A stretch of DNA of 64,000 nucleotides from Nitrososphaeria archaeon (GTDB lineage: Archaea > Thermoproteota > Nitrososphaeria > Nitrososphaerales > JANXEG01), in NCBI GenBank assembly GCA_029775915.1, contig JARVKA010000003.1, positions 1-64,000 of the forward strand. The letters run 5' to 3'. Under the pieces are notes generated by a model. That model was given only the letters and a program-made list of their open reading frames with translations. It had not been told where the DNA came from and did no database searches. Of the stretch, positions 38,905-49,725 are shown in pieces. A program made the translations under genes and the position numbers. Numbering within the stretch: position 1 is the first letter of the stretch; each line of letters opens with the position of its first letter.

Positions 38905-40154
38905 ATGTAGAGAGGTTTAACGAATGGTGGTTTACTGGAAGGATAAGGAAAGAATTAGTCCCACCTTTTAGAAGATACGCCTTTTCGAGAATTTTAGAGA
39001 GTATAAAGGAGAGGCAAATACTGATAATTACTGGATTAAGAAGAGTTGGAAAAACAACTCTTTTATATCAAGCTATAGAAAAGCTCTTAGAGAGTGAGAA
39101 CCCTAATAAAATTTTATACTTTTCTTTCGATGAATCTTCTTCAACCTTAAAAGAAGTTTTAGAGTTTTATGAAAAAAAGATTCTTAAAAAGCCATTTGAG
39201 GAAGTTGATAGAGCATTTATATTTTTTGATGAAATACAATATGCAAAGGACTGGCCTTCCATTCTTAAACAATTTTATGACTTGTATCCAAATCTTAAAT
39301 TCTTTATCTCTGGTTCCTCCTCATTACTGCTTTCTAAAGAAGCTTTGGAAAAGTTAGCGGGAAGATTCTTCTTTTTTGAATTAAAGCCTTTAACATTCTT
39401 TGAATTTTTAGAGATGAAGGGCTTAAAGAAAGAGGAGATGGAGATCTTTTCTAGGAGAATGGAGGCTTATTTTTTCGATTATTTGAGAAAGTCTGGCTTT
39501 CCAGAAATTGTTAATTTGGAGAATGAGATAAAAATAGCTGAATATATAAAAAATTCTGTTATAGATAGAATTGCTCTTAAAGATCTCCCTCTTATATTTA
39601 GAACTCGAGATATAATTTTAGCTGATAAGATAATAGGATTGATTCTATCAAACCCAGGCGCGATTATCAATATTAATTCTTTATCGAAGAATTGGGTAGA
39701 GAACAAAATAACAATCTCAAACTATTTAAAATTCTTGGAAATATCACTTTTAATAAAACCTTTATTAAACTTTAGACCAGCTTTTTTATCATCTTCTAGG
39801 AAGTTAAAGAAGTTTTATCCAGCAACGCCCTCCTTAATCTTCTCTTACTCAAAAGAAATTTTTGAAAAAAATCTTGGGGTTGTGTTAGAAACATACGTCG
39901 TAAATACACTTAACGCTAAATATTATTTTAGAGAAGGGAGAAAAGAGATAAATATAATTCTGAGAAATGGAGAGATTTTACCAATAGAAGTTAAGGAGAG
40001 TGTGAATGAAGAAGATTTAGAAAAATTTTCCAAGTTAGTAAGTTATGTTAATGCTAAGAAAGGTATAATCATTTCTTTAAATCAAAAGATTAAAAAGTGG
40101 AATGTAGAAACATTTCCTGTTTATAATGTTGAGAGTTTTGAAAAAAGAAATTAA
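38905..40154 (+). pseudogene. Archaeal AAA ATPase with C-terminal DUF4143-like domain; start codon out of frame by 1 nt
   Basis: Open frame from 38898 reads ...VERFNEWWFTGRIRKELVPPF...ITGLRRVGKTTLLYQ...RAFIFFDEIQ...; no ATG/GTG/TTG until 39282; AAGGAG-ATG-TAG suggests ATG(G)TA with one G lost. Confidence 0.75.
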
Positions 40155-40325
40155 GGCAATCTTCATTTTATGAGTTTAATCATTGAAACTTACCTCGTTC
40201 TTTATAAAGAAAGGGATTTAATTTTTACCCATTTTAAAGCATATTTGTGAGCATCTAGAAATCGGATAGGGTAGTACAGCAGCTCCCAAAGAGATAATTT
40301 TTATAGACGTTCATAGCAGCTCATC

Positions 40326-40956
40326 ATGATAAGCATAGAGAAGCATTATACAATGAAAGAGGCCAGTAGAATTCTTGGTGTCAGCGTTAGACGACTTCAA
40401 ATTTGAGATAAGCAAGGATTAATTAGGTGTGTGAGGACGCCTGGGGGTAGGAGGAGAGTACCTGAAAGCGAGTTGAAAAGGCTCCTTGGAATAAAGGAAG
40501 TCGATGTGAGTCGTAAAGTCGCAATATATGTTAGAGTCTCTCCCATGATCAGAAGCAGAAGGGAGATTTAGAAAGGCAAAAACAAAGCTTACTGGACTAT
40601 GCTAATTCTAAAGGTTATGAAGTAATAGCAATTCTCGAGGATGTGGCAAGCGGGCTTAACGAGAATAGAAAGTCCCTGAACAAATTTTTGACATGGTTGA
40701 GAAAAGGGAGGTAGGAATTATTATAACAGCTTTTAAGGATAGGCTTACAAGATTCGGCTTTAAATACTTAGAGCGTTATTTCGCTTCTCATAACGTAAAA
40801 ATTGTTGTTAACGGTGAAGAGCCTAAAGATGCCTATCAAGAGCTTGTAGAGGATCTCATCGCTTTGGTTTCAAGTTTTGCAGGAAAGCTCTATGGTTTGA
40901 GAAGTCACAAGTACAGGAAGGTGGTTGAAGATGTCAAACAGCTTATTGCTGAATGA
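40326..40956 (+). pseudogene. tnpA: IS607-type serine transposase TnpA, pseudogene
   Basis: ISIEKHYTMKEASRILGVSVRRLQI*DKQGLI (TGA at 40404-40406), frameshift near 40540 ([20 protein letters not shown]) and near 40681 (DMVEKREVGIIITAFKDRLTRFGFKYLERYF). Confidence 0.88.
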
Positions 40957-42101
40957 GACCTGCAGGTTTAAGCTTGAACCCGAAGAAGAGCAAGCGACCA
41001 TTCTTGAGGATCTTTTCAAGACCTACTCAGAGATGGTTAAAGCATGTTTGGATATGGCTATGCATTTAAACGTAACCTCACGTAAGAGGCTTCATGAAGC
41101 AATTTATAAGGAGCTGAGGATGAAATATCTAACTATCTATCTCATTATATCTATACGGCTATAACACAGGCTCTAAGTATATTCAAATCTTACAGGAGGC
41201 TCTCTAGGAAGAATAGGAAAATTAATCCTCCAAGGATTGAAAAGCTAAGCACTATCCTCTTGGACGATACCCATCTATTCTGGTTCAGTTGGGGAAGTAT
41301 AAAGCTGGCTACGCATAAAGGGCATATTACGATTCCATTCAAGGTTCATGAGCATTCAAGGAAGTTCATGTATTGGCAGGTTAAAGGCTCAAGGCTTGTG
41401 AAATTTAATAATGAATACCATCTTCATGTTACTTTTAGAAAGACGGTTGAAGAGAAAAAGGCTGAAGGCATACTAGGTATCGATGTTAACGAGAGTAGCA
41501 TAGACCTAGCTGTTGTGAAGCCAAACAAGGTTAAGTTCATCAAGATAGATATAAGCGAGGCGAAATACATTAGAGACAGATACTTCAGGAAGAGGAGGAG
41601 TATTCAGAGTAAGACTTCAGGGAAAACAAAAGCTGAGCTGTTAGCAAAGTATTCTGGAAGGAAAAGCGGAGGATAAACGACATACTCCATAGAGCAACGA
41701 AGATTATAGCTGGCATAATCGCCGAAGAAAACGTTAAACCGATAATGGAGAAACTCACCTACATTAGGGAAAGAATACAGTATGGTAGGAAGATGAATAG
41801 AAGGCTCCACAACCTGCCATTCAGAAAAATTCAGTCTTACATTTCCTATAAGTCGATGGAGCTAGGCTTTACTCCTGAAATGGTTGACGCTAAGAACACT
41901 TCCAGGACATGCCCGATGTGTGGCGAAATTAATAAGCCGAATGGGCATGTCTCCAAGTGTAGAAAATGCGGCTTCCAAACGGATAGGCACTTAGTTGCAG
42001 CTTGGAACATAGCTACAAGACTCCCCATGTGCCGTCCTCTACCGTTGGCGGCGAAGGCCCTCAATGAATCCCTAGAAATAGAGGTGAGGGGGAAGGGATG
42101 A
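40925..42101 (+). pseudogene. tnpB: TnpB RNA-guided nuclease, two frameshifts
   Basis: CRFKLEPEEEQ..., LGIDVNESSIDLAVV, MEKLTYIRERI, SRTCPMCGEINKPNGHVSKCRKCGFQTDRHLVAAWNIA; frame changes near 41128 and 41665. Confidence 0.88.
42058..42090 (+). ncRNA. Possible omega-RNA 3' hairpin overlapping the tnpB 3' end
   Basis: CCCTCA(42058-42063)/TGAGGG(42085-42090) enclosing CCCTA-GAAA-TAGAGG; position matches known TnpB guide RNAs. Structure inferred by eye. Confidence 0.35.
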
Positions 42102-42462
42102 AAGTCTATGAATCCCACAACGGTAATATAAGGAAGTTCATAAAATCTCATAATAATGCACAATATCTAGCTACTTACAATACTAAACCTTTACAAAGCT
42201 TCTGTTTAGGAGAAGATATTAATTTCTGCATTTACATCCATTCCGTAAATGCAAGTTATATTAAGCCTTTGATTTCAGCCATCGCTTTTTGTGTTTGTAA
42301 GAAGTTACGGTAGTAGAACTTTTTATTATCTATTCCTTGCGTCACTATCCCTCCAAGCTTTGTCTTTTAAACTTATAGAATGAGGATTGAAAGTTGAGGA
42401 GGATAGTATTATGCCAAGTTAACTATTTATAAGGGTAGGAAATTACGCAAAGTGATAATTTT

Positions 42463-43500
42463 ATGATGCCACCCTACCTTGTATCATACGCTATTACAAA
42501 GGAATGTAACCTTAAGTGCAAGCATTGCTATAGTGATGCTACAGATAAACCTGCACTTAACGAATTATCTACTTCGGAAGCGAAGAAGCTCTTAGATGAT
42601 ATTGCAAATTGGGGTATAAAGCTCCTCATTATGGATGGTGGTGAGCCTCTTTGTAGAGATGATTTTTATGAAATCGTTAATTATGCATCAAATAAAGGGA
42701 TTAGAGTTGTAGTTGGTAGTAATGGTACACTTATTAATAAACAAAGTGCTATTAAAATGAAGGAGGCTGGTGTACAATGTGTAGCTATATCTATAGATGG
42801 AGCTAAGCCTGAGACTCATGATTCATTTCGAGGAGAGAATGGAGCATTTTATAAAGCTATGGAAGGAGCTAAGATTTGTAAAGAGATAGGTTTACCTTTT
42901 CAATTCAATATGGTAATTAGAAAGCAAACCCTTAATGAAATTCCGGATATGTTAAAGTTGGCTATTGAAAGTGGTGCGAATGCTGCAGAGTTTTTCGATC
43001 TTGTAGAAGTTCAAAGGGTTAAAGAGAGATGTTATAAGGAGATTTTGAGTAAAAATGAGAGAAAAGAGATTATGGAGTGGTTGGCTGAAGCTCAAAAAGA
43101 TTGCCCCATACTAATTAGAGTACCTGCATGCCCCATGTATCCATTAATTCTTAAAGAGAAGAATATTCAACCAAAACATTTCTCAGCCAATTTATTAAAA
43201 ACCATACCATATTACAATCGTGGTTGTGCTGCTGGAATGCCCAATGGTTATATTACAATATTGCCGAATGGTGATGTTATACCATGTATGCTACTTCAAA
43301 TAAAAATCGGTAATGTAAGAGAAAAGAGTATTATTAAGATTTGGGAAGAATCACCAGTATTGGCAAAGCTTAGATCGAGAGATTTAGAGGGTGAGTGTGG
43401 TAAATGCTCTTATAAAGATATTTGCGCTGGATGTAGAGGAAGAGCTTATGAAGTAACGGGTAATATAATGGCTAGTGATCCAGGTTGTTGGTTTATTTAA
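42463..43500 (+). CDS. Radical SAM/SPASM domain protein
   Basis: TKECNLKCKHCYSDA CxxxCxxC; C-terminal CGKCSYKDICAGCRGRAYEVTGNIMASDPGCW SPASM-like cysteines. Confidence 0.88.
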   Translation: MMPPYLVSYAITKECNLKCKHCYSDATDKPALNELSTSEAKKLLDDIANWGIKLLIMDGGEPLCRDDFYEIVNYASNKGIRVVVGSNGTLINKQSAIKMKEAGVQCVAISIDGAKPETHDSFRGENGAFYKAMEGAKICKEIGLPFQFNMVIRKQTLNEIPDMLKLAIESGANAAEFFDLVEVQRVKERCYKEILSKNERKEIMEWLAEAQKDCPILIRVPACPMYPLILKEKNIQPKHFSANLLKTIPYYNRGCAAGMPNGYITILPNGDVIPCMLLQIKIGNVREKSIIKIWEESPVLAKLRSRDLEGECGKCSYKDICAGCRGRAYEVTGNIMASDPGCWFI

Positions 43501-44861
43501 ATAAAGAGAGATTGTGTGATTGTAAATTGGTTTACACATTGATAATAAAAAATTGTAAGATACCTTTATTCAATGATATTATTGAAGGTGATTTATTAAT
43601 CGATAATGGTAAAATCGCTGGATTTAGTAAAAGTGGTTTAGCAAGAGCTGACAATTATTACGATGCTAAAGGGCTTTTAGCTTTACCTGGCGGTATTGAT
43701 GCACATGTTCATTTCAGAGACCCGAGCTCAAATAAAGCTGAAGATTTTGAAAGTGGTAGTTTAGCAGCAGCTCATGGCGGTATTACTACGGTAGCTGACA
43801 TGCCAAATACAGAACCACCTGTAACAAATATTGAGGCTTTAAGATTAAAATTAGAGCGAATAAAAGGTAGATCTTATGTTGATTATATGCTTTATGGAGG
43901 GGTTGGTAAAACGACTTTAAAAAATATTGAAAGTTTAGCGAAAGAAGGTGTTGCAGGGATAAAAACATTTATGATTAGCAGATTTCCAGCATTATTATCA
44001 CCAGATAATGAAACGATTAAAGCTGCGATTTTAGAGGCTAAAAAAGCAAATATACCTTTATTAATTCATGCTGAAGATTTAACTGTAGCTAATAACTCAA
44101 TTAATGAAGAAGTAAAATCATATGCGATTAAAAGAGGTTGTTTATGTGAGAGTTTAGCGGTAGCTAGAGTAGCTGAGTTAAATAAACAACTTAAAGGTTA
44201 TGTGCATTTTGTTCATATAAGTTGTGCAAATAGTTTACAATTAATTCACTTTTATAAAAGTTTGAATACTCAAATCACAATTGAGACAGCACCCCATTAT
44301 TTATCATTAACTATGGATGACCTTGAGAAAAAAGGTCCTTATGCAAAAGTAGATCCTCCATTAAGAATGAAAAGGGATGTTGAGGAGTTGTTGAATGGAT
44401 TGCGTAATGGTGATATAGATTTTATTGCTAGTGATCATGCGCCTTATACAAAAGAAGAAAAGGATATAGGGTTTAAGGATATCGAACTCGCTCCATCTGG
44501 CATGCCGGGTGTAGAAACGACTTTACCATTTCTTTTAAACCTTTTTAATAAAGGTTTATTAAGCTTAAATAGATTAATTGAGGTATTCTCAACAAATCCA
44601 GCGAAATTTTTAGGCATTTATTCAAGAAAAGGAGTTTTGAGATTAGGCTCAGATGCAGATTTGGTTTTAATAAATCTTAAGCAAGAGTTTAAAGTTTCAA
44701 GTGAGAATTTACTTACAAAAACGAAGCAATCCATATTTGAAGGTATGAGTTTTATTGGTAAACCAATAGCAACATTCTTGAGAGGTGTTTTGATAATGGA
44801 GAATATGGAGATTCGCTCAAAGCCTATAGGCTCATTTATAAAGCGAAGTTCCAATATTTAA
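43485..44861 (+). CDS. pyrC: Dihydroorotase (start uncertain)
   Basis: LPGGIDAHVHFRDPSSNKAEDFESGSLAAAHGGITTVADMPNT, LLIHAED, ASDHAPYTKEEK. Confidence 0.88.
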   Translation: MLVYLNKERLCDCKLVYTLIIKNCKIPLFNDIIEGDLLIDNGKIAGFSKSGLARADNYYDAKGLLALPGGIDAHVHFRDPSSNKAEDFESGSLAAAHGGITTVADMPNTEPPVTNIEALRLKLERIKGRSYVDYMLYGGVGKTTLKNIESLAKEGVAGIKTFMISRFPALLSPDNETIKAAILEAKKANIPLLIHAEDLTVANNSINEEVKSYAIKRGCLCESLAVARVAELNKQLKGYVHFVHISCANSLQLIHFYKSLNTQITIETAPHYLSLTMDDLEKKGPYAKVDPPLRMKRDVEELLNGLRNGDIDFIASDHAPYTKEEKDIGFKDIELAPSGMPGVETTLPFLLNLFNKGLLSLNRLIEVFSTNPAKFLGIYSRKGVLRLGSDADLVLINLKQEFKVSSENLLTKTKQSIFEGMSFIGKPIATFLRGVLIMENMEIRSKPIGSFIKRSSNI

Positions 44862-44983
44862 TAAATTTCTGAAATAATTTTAAAACAAAATCTTGTTTAT
44901 ATTTTTAATATTTTTAGTAATACTAAGTAAACTAAGTAAGAAATCTTTATAAATTTCTCTGACATAGGTAAGAAAGAGCATAT

Positions 44984-46306
44984 ATGGGAGAGAAAGTTGC
45001 AAGACGTGATTGGATAAAAGTTGCTGGTGCTGGTATAGTAGGTTTGGCGATAGGTGCTGGTGCTACATATGGCTTAATGCCTCCTCGTGTGGAGCGTATT
45101 GAAGTTAAACCAACTCCAAAGCCAATACCAAAAGAGCCATTAAGATTAGGTGTTGTGACATTCTTAAGTGGGATACCTGCACCTTCTGGTATCGCTGGTT
45201 TAAGAGCAGCAGAAATATGGGTTGATTGGACTAATGCTGCGGGAGGCATATTAGGTAGGAAAGTCGAATTATTGGTAGAGGATGAGAGTGAAGGTGTGGA
45301 AAAGAGTGTAGAAAGATTTAAAAAATTAACTGTAGAGAAAGGATGTGAAGCTATTTTTGGGACAGAATCGACATCAACTGGATTAGCATTTGGTAAGTTA
45401 GCGGAGGAGATGCAACAACTTTGGTTATCTTGGGATGGTACTACTCAACAAGGTCTTGAAGAAACGATACCAAATAAAAAATTTAGTTTTCCAAGTATTT
45501 ATAATGAGGCTGAGGCGGTAGCGGGTGCTGTATTGGTAGCTAAGTACTTTCCAAATGTCAAGACTGTAGCTGGGATTAATGATGATTATTCATATGGAAG
45601 AAATTGTTGGGAAGCTTTTATGAGTGTGTTAAAAACATTACGCCCAGAGGTAGTACCAGTAAAAGAGTTGTGGCCAAAGTTAGGAGAATCTGATTTTACC
45701 TCACATATAGCTGCACTTGATGCTGCTAAACCAGACTTAATAATGAGTAGCTTTTGGGCAGGGCATGCGACTATATTCCTTAAGCAAGCGGCGGCTGTAG
45801 GTTTATTCAAAAAGTATAAAGGAGCGATGGTAACTGCAGGTGGTGTGTTACCTACATTAAAGAAAGAGTTTGTACCTGAGGGTGTATTAATTGGTTGTAA
45901 CAGTTGGTATTTTGAACATCCTCTTGGATGGCCATTGCGTGATAAGTTTGTTAAAGAATATTTAAGGAGATACGGAGAATATCCAGTTTATGAGTGTGAT
46001 CATGCATTCTTTACATTCCAAGCTTATAAAGCAGCGGTAGAAAAAGCTTACGCATTGAAAGGAGAATGGCCTACTAAGGAAGAAATCGCTAACCAACTTC
46101 GAGGGATAAAAGTACCATCACTCTCTGGTTATAGAGGATATAGAGAGGATAATTATCAAATTTGTAATTTCTTCCTAGGACTTAGTAAGCATGATCCACG
46201 CTACGACTTCGTTACATTAGATCCATTAGATATGGTGCCATTCGAACTTATGTGCCACCCACCAGAAATGAAGTTCCATGACTGGGTTAAAACATGGAAG
46301 TCATGA
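44984..46306 (+). CDS. Branched-chain amino acid-type ABC substrate-binding protein (Tat-like signal)
   Basis: VARRDWIKVAGAGIVGLAIGAGA twin-arginine-like N-terminus; type I periplasmic-binding (LivK-like) fold. Confidence 0.85.
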   Translation: MGEKVARRDWIKVAGAGIVGLAIGAGATYGLMPPRVERIEVKPTPKPIPKEPLRLGVVTFLSGIPAPSGIAGLRAAEIWVDWTNAAGGILGRKVELLVEDESEGVEKSVERFKKLTVEKGCEAIFGTESTSTGLAFGKLAEEMQQLWLSWDGTTQQGLEETIPNKKFSFPSIYNEAEAVAGAVLVAKYFPNVKTVAGINDDYSYGRNCWEAFMSVLKTLRPEVVPVKELWPKLGESDFTSHIAALDAAKPDLIMSSFWAGHATIFLKQAAAVGLFKKYKGAMVTAGGVLPTLKKEFVPEGVLIGCNSWYFEHPLGWPLRDKFVKEYLRRYGEYPVYECDHAFFTFQAYKAAVEKAYALKGEWPTKEEIANQLRGIKVPSLSGYRGYREDNYQICNFFLGLSKHDPRYDFVTLDPLDMVPFELMCHPPEMKFHDWVKTWKS

Positions 46307-46365
46307 ATTCGTGTAAGTTACATATATCCCCCTCCATTTTATTTTTTGTCGTGAGGTTATGCTAA

Positions 46366-47259
46366 TTGTTTACACTAGATGCCATAATAGGGATTTTATT
46401 TAATGGAATATTTTATGGGTCAATACTCTTCTTGATTGCCGCTGGTCTTCAGCTAATATTTGGAGTGCAAAGAATATTGAATTTAGCATGTGGTAGTTTT
46501 TATGCACTTGGAGTATATACTGGAGTTACATTTATTGAATTCTTTATGGGAATTGGATTACCCCATATATACTTCATAATAGCTTTAATTATTGCTGGCT
46601 TAATATTAGGGTTTATAGGACCAATTATTGAGAGAGGAATATTGAAACCCATATATGCAAGAGAGATGGAGTTTCAATTACTTGCAACATTTGCACTCGT
46701 ATTAATATTTGAAGATGTTATAAGATTTGTATGGGGAATATATCCAAAAATATCAAAGGTTAGTCCAGTTATTTATGGAGAATTGAGAATAGGGGCTACG
46801 ATACTCCCTATTTATTACATATTCGTAATAGTAATAAGCCTTACGATAGCGCTATTTATGGGATTTATGATTAAAAAGACAAAACTTGGGAAAACATTAA
46901 GAGCTATTTCAGACAATAGAGAGATGAGTGCAGCATTAGGTGTAAATGTGAATAAATTTTACCTATTAAGTTTTACAATAGGCACTATAATGGGAACGAT
47001 TGGAGGTAGTTTAATGGCTCCAGTGACTGCTGCATGGTTAGGATTAGGTGTAGAGATAATAGTTTATGCGTTTGCAGTTGTAGTTATAGGAGGATTAGGG
47101 AGTATGATAGGTGCATTTATAGGAGCGATGATAGTTGGTGTATTTAAAGGATTGGCTATAGCGATATATCCAGAGTTGGAGGTGCTCATAATATACGCAG
47201 TGGTAATCGCTATATTAATTATGAAACCATCGGGTCTCTTTGGGAGGATTGAAGAATGA
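46366..47259 (+). CDS. livH: Branched-chain amino acid-type ABC permease LivH
   Basis: GLQLIFGVQRILNLACGSFYALGVY, VVIGGLGSMIGAFIGAMIVG. Confidence 0.9.
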   Translation: MFTLDAIIGILFNGIFYGSILFLIAAGLQLIFGVQRILNLACGSFYALGVYTGVTFIEFFMGIGLPHIYFIIALIIAGLILGFIGPIIERGILKPIYAREMEFQLLATFALVLIFEDVIRFVWGIYPKISKVSPVIYGELRIGATILPIYYIFVIVISLTIALFMGFMIKKTKLGKTLRAISDNREMSAALGVNVNKFYLLSFTIGTIMGTIGGSLMAPVTAAWLGLGVEIIVYAFAVVVIGGLGSMIGAFIGAMIVGVFKGLAIAIYPELEVLIIYAVVIAILIMKPSGLFGRIEE

Positions 47260-48284
47260 AAATCGATATTATTAAGGAAGTAAGTACGATTATACCATTT
47301 AAAAATACACGTTTCACATCAATTTTAATAATCTTATTTATTATTGCTCTTATCGCACCTTATGTAGCGCCTCCTTTCCTCACATACATTTTATTAACGT
47401 TCTTTTGCTACGTACCTATCGTAATTGGTTTTAACCTCTTACTTGGATATACTGGGCTCTTATCCTTCGGTCATGGACTTTTTGTAGCAATTGGCATGTA
47501 TACTTCTGTATATTTAATGAGAAATTATGGTGTTACTTCTATTGAGATAATGCTTATACTCGCTGCTACACTATCTGCATTGGCTGGATTTGGTGTAGGC
47601 TTATTGTGTATTCGATATGTAAGGATATTCTTTGCTATGTTAACACTCGCTTTTAGTATGGTATTCTACTCATTCTTGCTGAAGTTTTATTGGCTAACTG
47701 GTGGAGATGAAGGCTTAGGCATATATACAAGACCAGCATTACTCGGTATGAAATTCGATACATTGTACATCATGGATTTCCTTACAAAGGTTTATTACTA
47801 TTATGTTCTAGCCATTATGGTTATTCTTCTAATCTTTATGTATAGAATTACTACATCACATTTTGGTATTTGTTTAAGAGCTGTAAAAGAAAATCCGAGA
47901 AAGGCTGACGAGTCGGGATTAAATGTTAAGAAATATAGGTTATATGCCTTTGTAATTTCAGCCATATACACTGGAATAGGTGGAGCTTTATTGGTTCAAG
48001 TCACACGCCATGTAGTACCAGCAATAACGTATTGGACGTATTCTGGCGAAATAGTATTTATGACACTATTAGGTGGTTTCAATTATTTTACAGGGCCAAT
48101 TATTGGAGCATTCGTTTACATAGTCTTAAGAGATTTAATTATGTCACTTACGATATATTGGAGAGTAATATTAGGTGTAGCATTACTTCTAATCGTTATA
48201 TTTGTCCCTGGAGGATTGATGGGAGGGGCTAAATCTTTATCCAAACTTATTATTAAAAAGCGTGAGAGTTATGAGTTTAGCTGA
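47256..48284 (+). CDS. livM: Branched-chain amino acid-type ABC permease LivM
   Basis: NLLLGYTGLLSFGHGLFVAIGMYTSV; ENPRKADESGLNVKKYRLYAFVISA. Confidence 0.9.
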   Translation: MKIDIIKEVSTIIPFKNTRFTSILIILFIIALIAPYVAPPFLTYILLTFFCYVPIVIGFNLLLGYTGLLSFGHGLFVAIGMYTSVYLMRNYGVTSIEIMLILAATLSALAGFGVGLLCIRYVRIFFAMLTLAFSMVFYSFLLKFYWLTGGDEGLGIYTRPALLGMKFDTLYIMDFLTKVYYYYVLAIMVILLIFMYRITTSHFGICLRAVKENPRKADESGLNVKKYRLYAFVISAIYTGIGGALLVQVTRHVVPAITYWTYSGEIVFMTLLGGFNYFTGPIIGAFVYIVLRDLIMSLTIYWRVILGVALLLIVIFVPGGLMGGAKSLSKLIIKKRESYEFS

Positions 48285-49023
48285 ATTACAGAATGTTAAA
48301 AAATATTTTGGGGATGTACATGCTGTAGATGATGTTTCATTAAAAATAAATGAAAATGAACAAATCTCTTTAATTGGTCCTAATGGTGCTGGAAAGACTA
48401 CATTAATTAATATATTTGCTGGAACGATTAAGCTGAATAGTGGAAAGATTATATTTATGGGCAAAGATATAACTCACTTACCCCCATATAAAAGGTGTGA
48501 ATTAGGATTAGCGAGAAGCTTTCAATTACCAGCCATTTATCCAAATCTTACTGTTTATGATTCCGTTCGTGCATCAATTATTTCTAAGCTTAAAAAAGGT
48601 AAGCGATTTTATTCATCAGTAGACTTGGACGATGAAGTAAATAAAATGACTAAAGAGGTTCTTGAGTTATTTGAATTGTACAATAAAAGAGATATGTTAG
48701 CAATAAAGTTGCCACATGGTGATAAAAAGTTATTAGATGTTGCTTGTGCTTTTGCTTTATGGCCTAAATTAATATTGTTAGATGAGCCAACAAGTGGTGT
48801 TAGTACCATAGAAAAGCGAAAGGTTATGGAGAAAATATTATCTGTATCAAAGGAGATGGGTATTAAGTCATTCATAATTGTAGAGCATGATATGGATATT
48901 GTCTTTTCTTATTCCAATAGAATAATTGTAATGTATGAAGGTAAGGTGCTAGCGGATGGTAAACCTGAAAAAATTAAGGAGAATGCGGAAGTAGTACGCA
49001 TATTACTTGGGAAGGTGAAATAG
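48262..49023 (+). CDS. livG: ABC ATPase LivG
   Basis: GPNGAGKTTLINIFAGTI, LARSFQLPAIYPNLTVYDSVRA, LLDEPTSGV. Confidence 0.9.
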   Translation: MRVMSLAELQNVKKYFGDVHAVDDVSLKINENEQISLIGPNGAGKTTLINIFAGTIKLNSGKIIFMGKDITHLPPYKRCELGLARSFQLPAIYPNLTVYDSVRASIISKLKKGKRFYSSVDLDDEVNKMTKEVLELFELYNKRDMLAIKLPHGDKKLLDVACAFALWPKLILLDEPTSGVSTIEKRKVMEKILSVSKEMGIKSFIIVEHDMDIVFSYSNRIIVMYEGKVLADGKPEKIKENAEVVRILLGKVK

Positions 49024-49024
49024 T

Positions 49025-49723
49025 TTGCTTGAGGTAAAGGATTTAAATGTATTCATAAGTGAAAGCCATATACTTAGAGATATTAACCTTAATGTTAAAG
49101 AAGGAGAGTTCGTGACTATTGTTGGAAGAAATGGTGCTGGTAAGTCTACACTTTTAAAAACTATTATGGGTATAATTAAGCCTAAATCTGGTAAAATCTA
49201 TTTCTTAGGCAAGGATATAACTGGCTATCCACCTCACAAAATTGCAAATATGGGCGTAGGTTACTCACCAGATGACCTTAAAATATTTCCCAGCCTCACC
49301 GTGGAAGAGAATATAGAATTATCAATTTTAACTACTAAAGGGAATAAACAAGAAATATTTGAGCTTGTTTACAGTATATTCCCAAAATTGAAAAGGTATC
49401 GTAAAAAATCAGGGATACACATAAGTGGAGGAGAAAGGAGGATGCTCGCTATAGCTAGAGCTTTAGCATTAAACCCAAAGTTGCTTTTATTAGACGAACC
49501 TTTTGAAGGATTAGCACCAATTGTAATTCCTGAATTAGTCAAAAGTATACATGAGTTAGTAAATAGAGGTTTAACATTAATACTTACCGAACCTAATATT
49601 TTTCGCATACCAGAATTTGCAAGTAGGGTTTACGTAATTGAGAGGGGAGAAGTAATATATAGTGGAGAGGTTAGCGAAATGCATAAAAATGAAAAAGTTA
49701 AAGGATTAATAGGTGTGATTTAA
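49025..49723 (+). CDS. livF: ABC ATPase LivF
   Basis: GRNGAGKSTLLKTIMGIIKPKSG, ISGGERRMLAIARALALNPKLLLLDEPFEGLAP. Confidence 0.9.
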   Translation: MLEVKDLNVFISESHILRDINLNVKEGEFVTIVGRNGAGKSTLLKTIMGIIKPKSGKIYFLGKDITGYPPHKIANMGVGYSPDDLKIFPSLTVEENIELSILTTKGNKQEIFELVYSIFPKLKRYRKKSGIHISGGERRMLAIARALALNPKLLLLDEPFEGLAPIVIPELVKSIHELVNRGLTLILTEPNIFRIPEFASRVYVIERGEVIYSGEVSEMHKNEKVKGLIGVI

Positions 49724-49725
49724 AT

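Larger units (their letters stand above)
40326..42101 (+). mobile_element. Degenerate IS607-family element (serine recombinase tnpA + tnpB); outer ends not determined
   Basis: MerR-like HTH plus serine resolvase domain followed by overlapping TnpB, all with frameshifts. Confidence 0.85.

Noticed and set aside
39169-39357. 62-aa + strand ORF (MKKRFLKSHLRKL...)
   Set aside because: Wrong frame within the ATPase gene, whose open frame carries Walker motifs.
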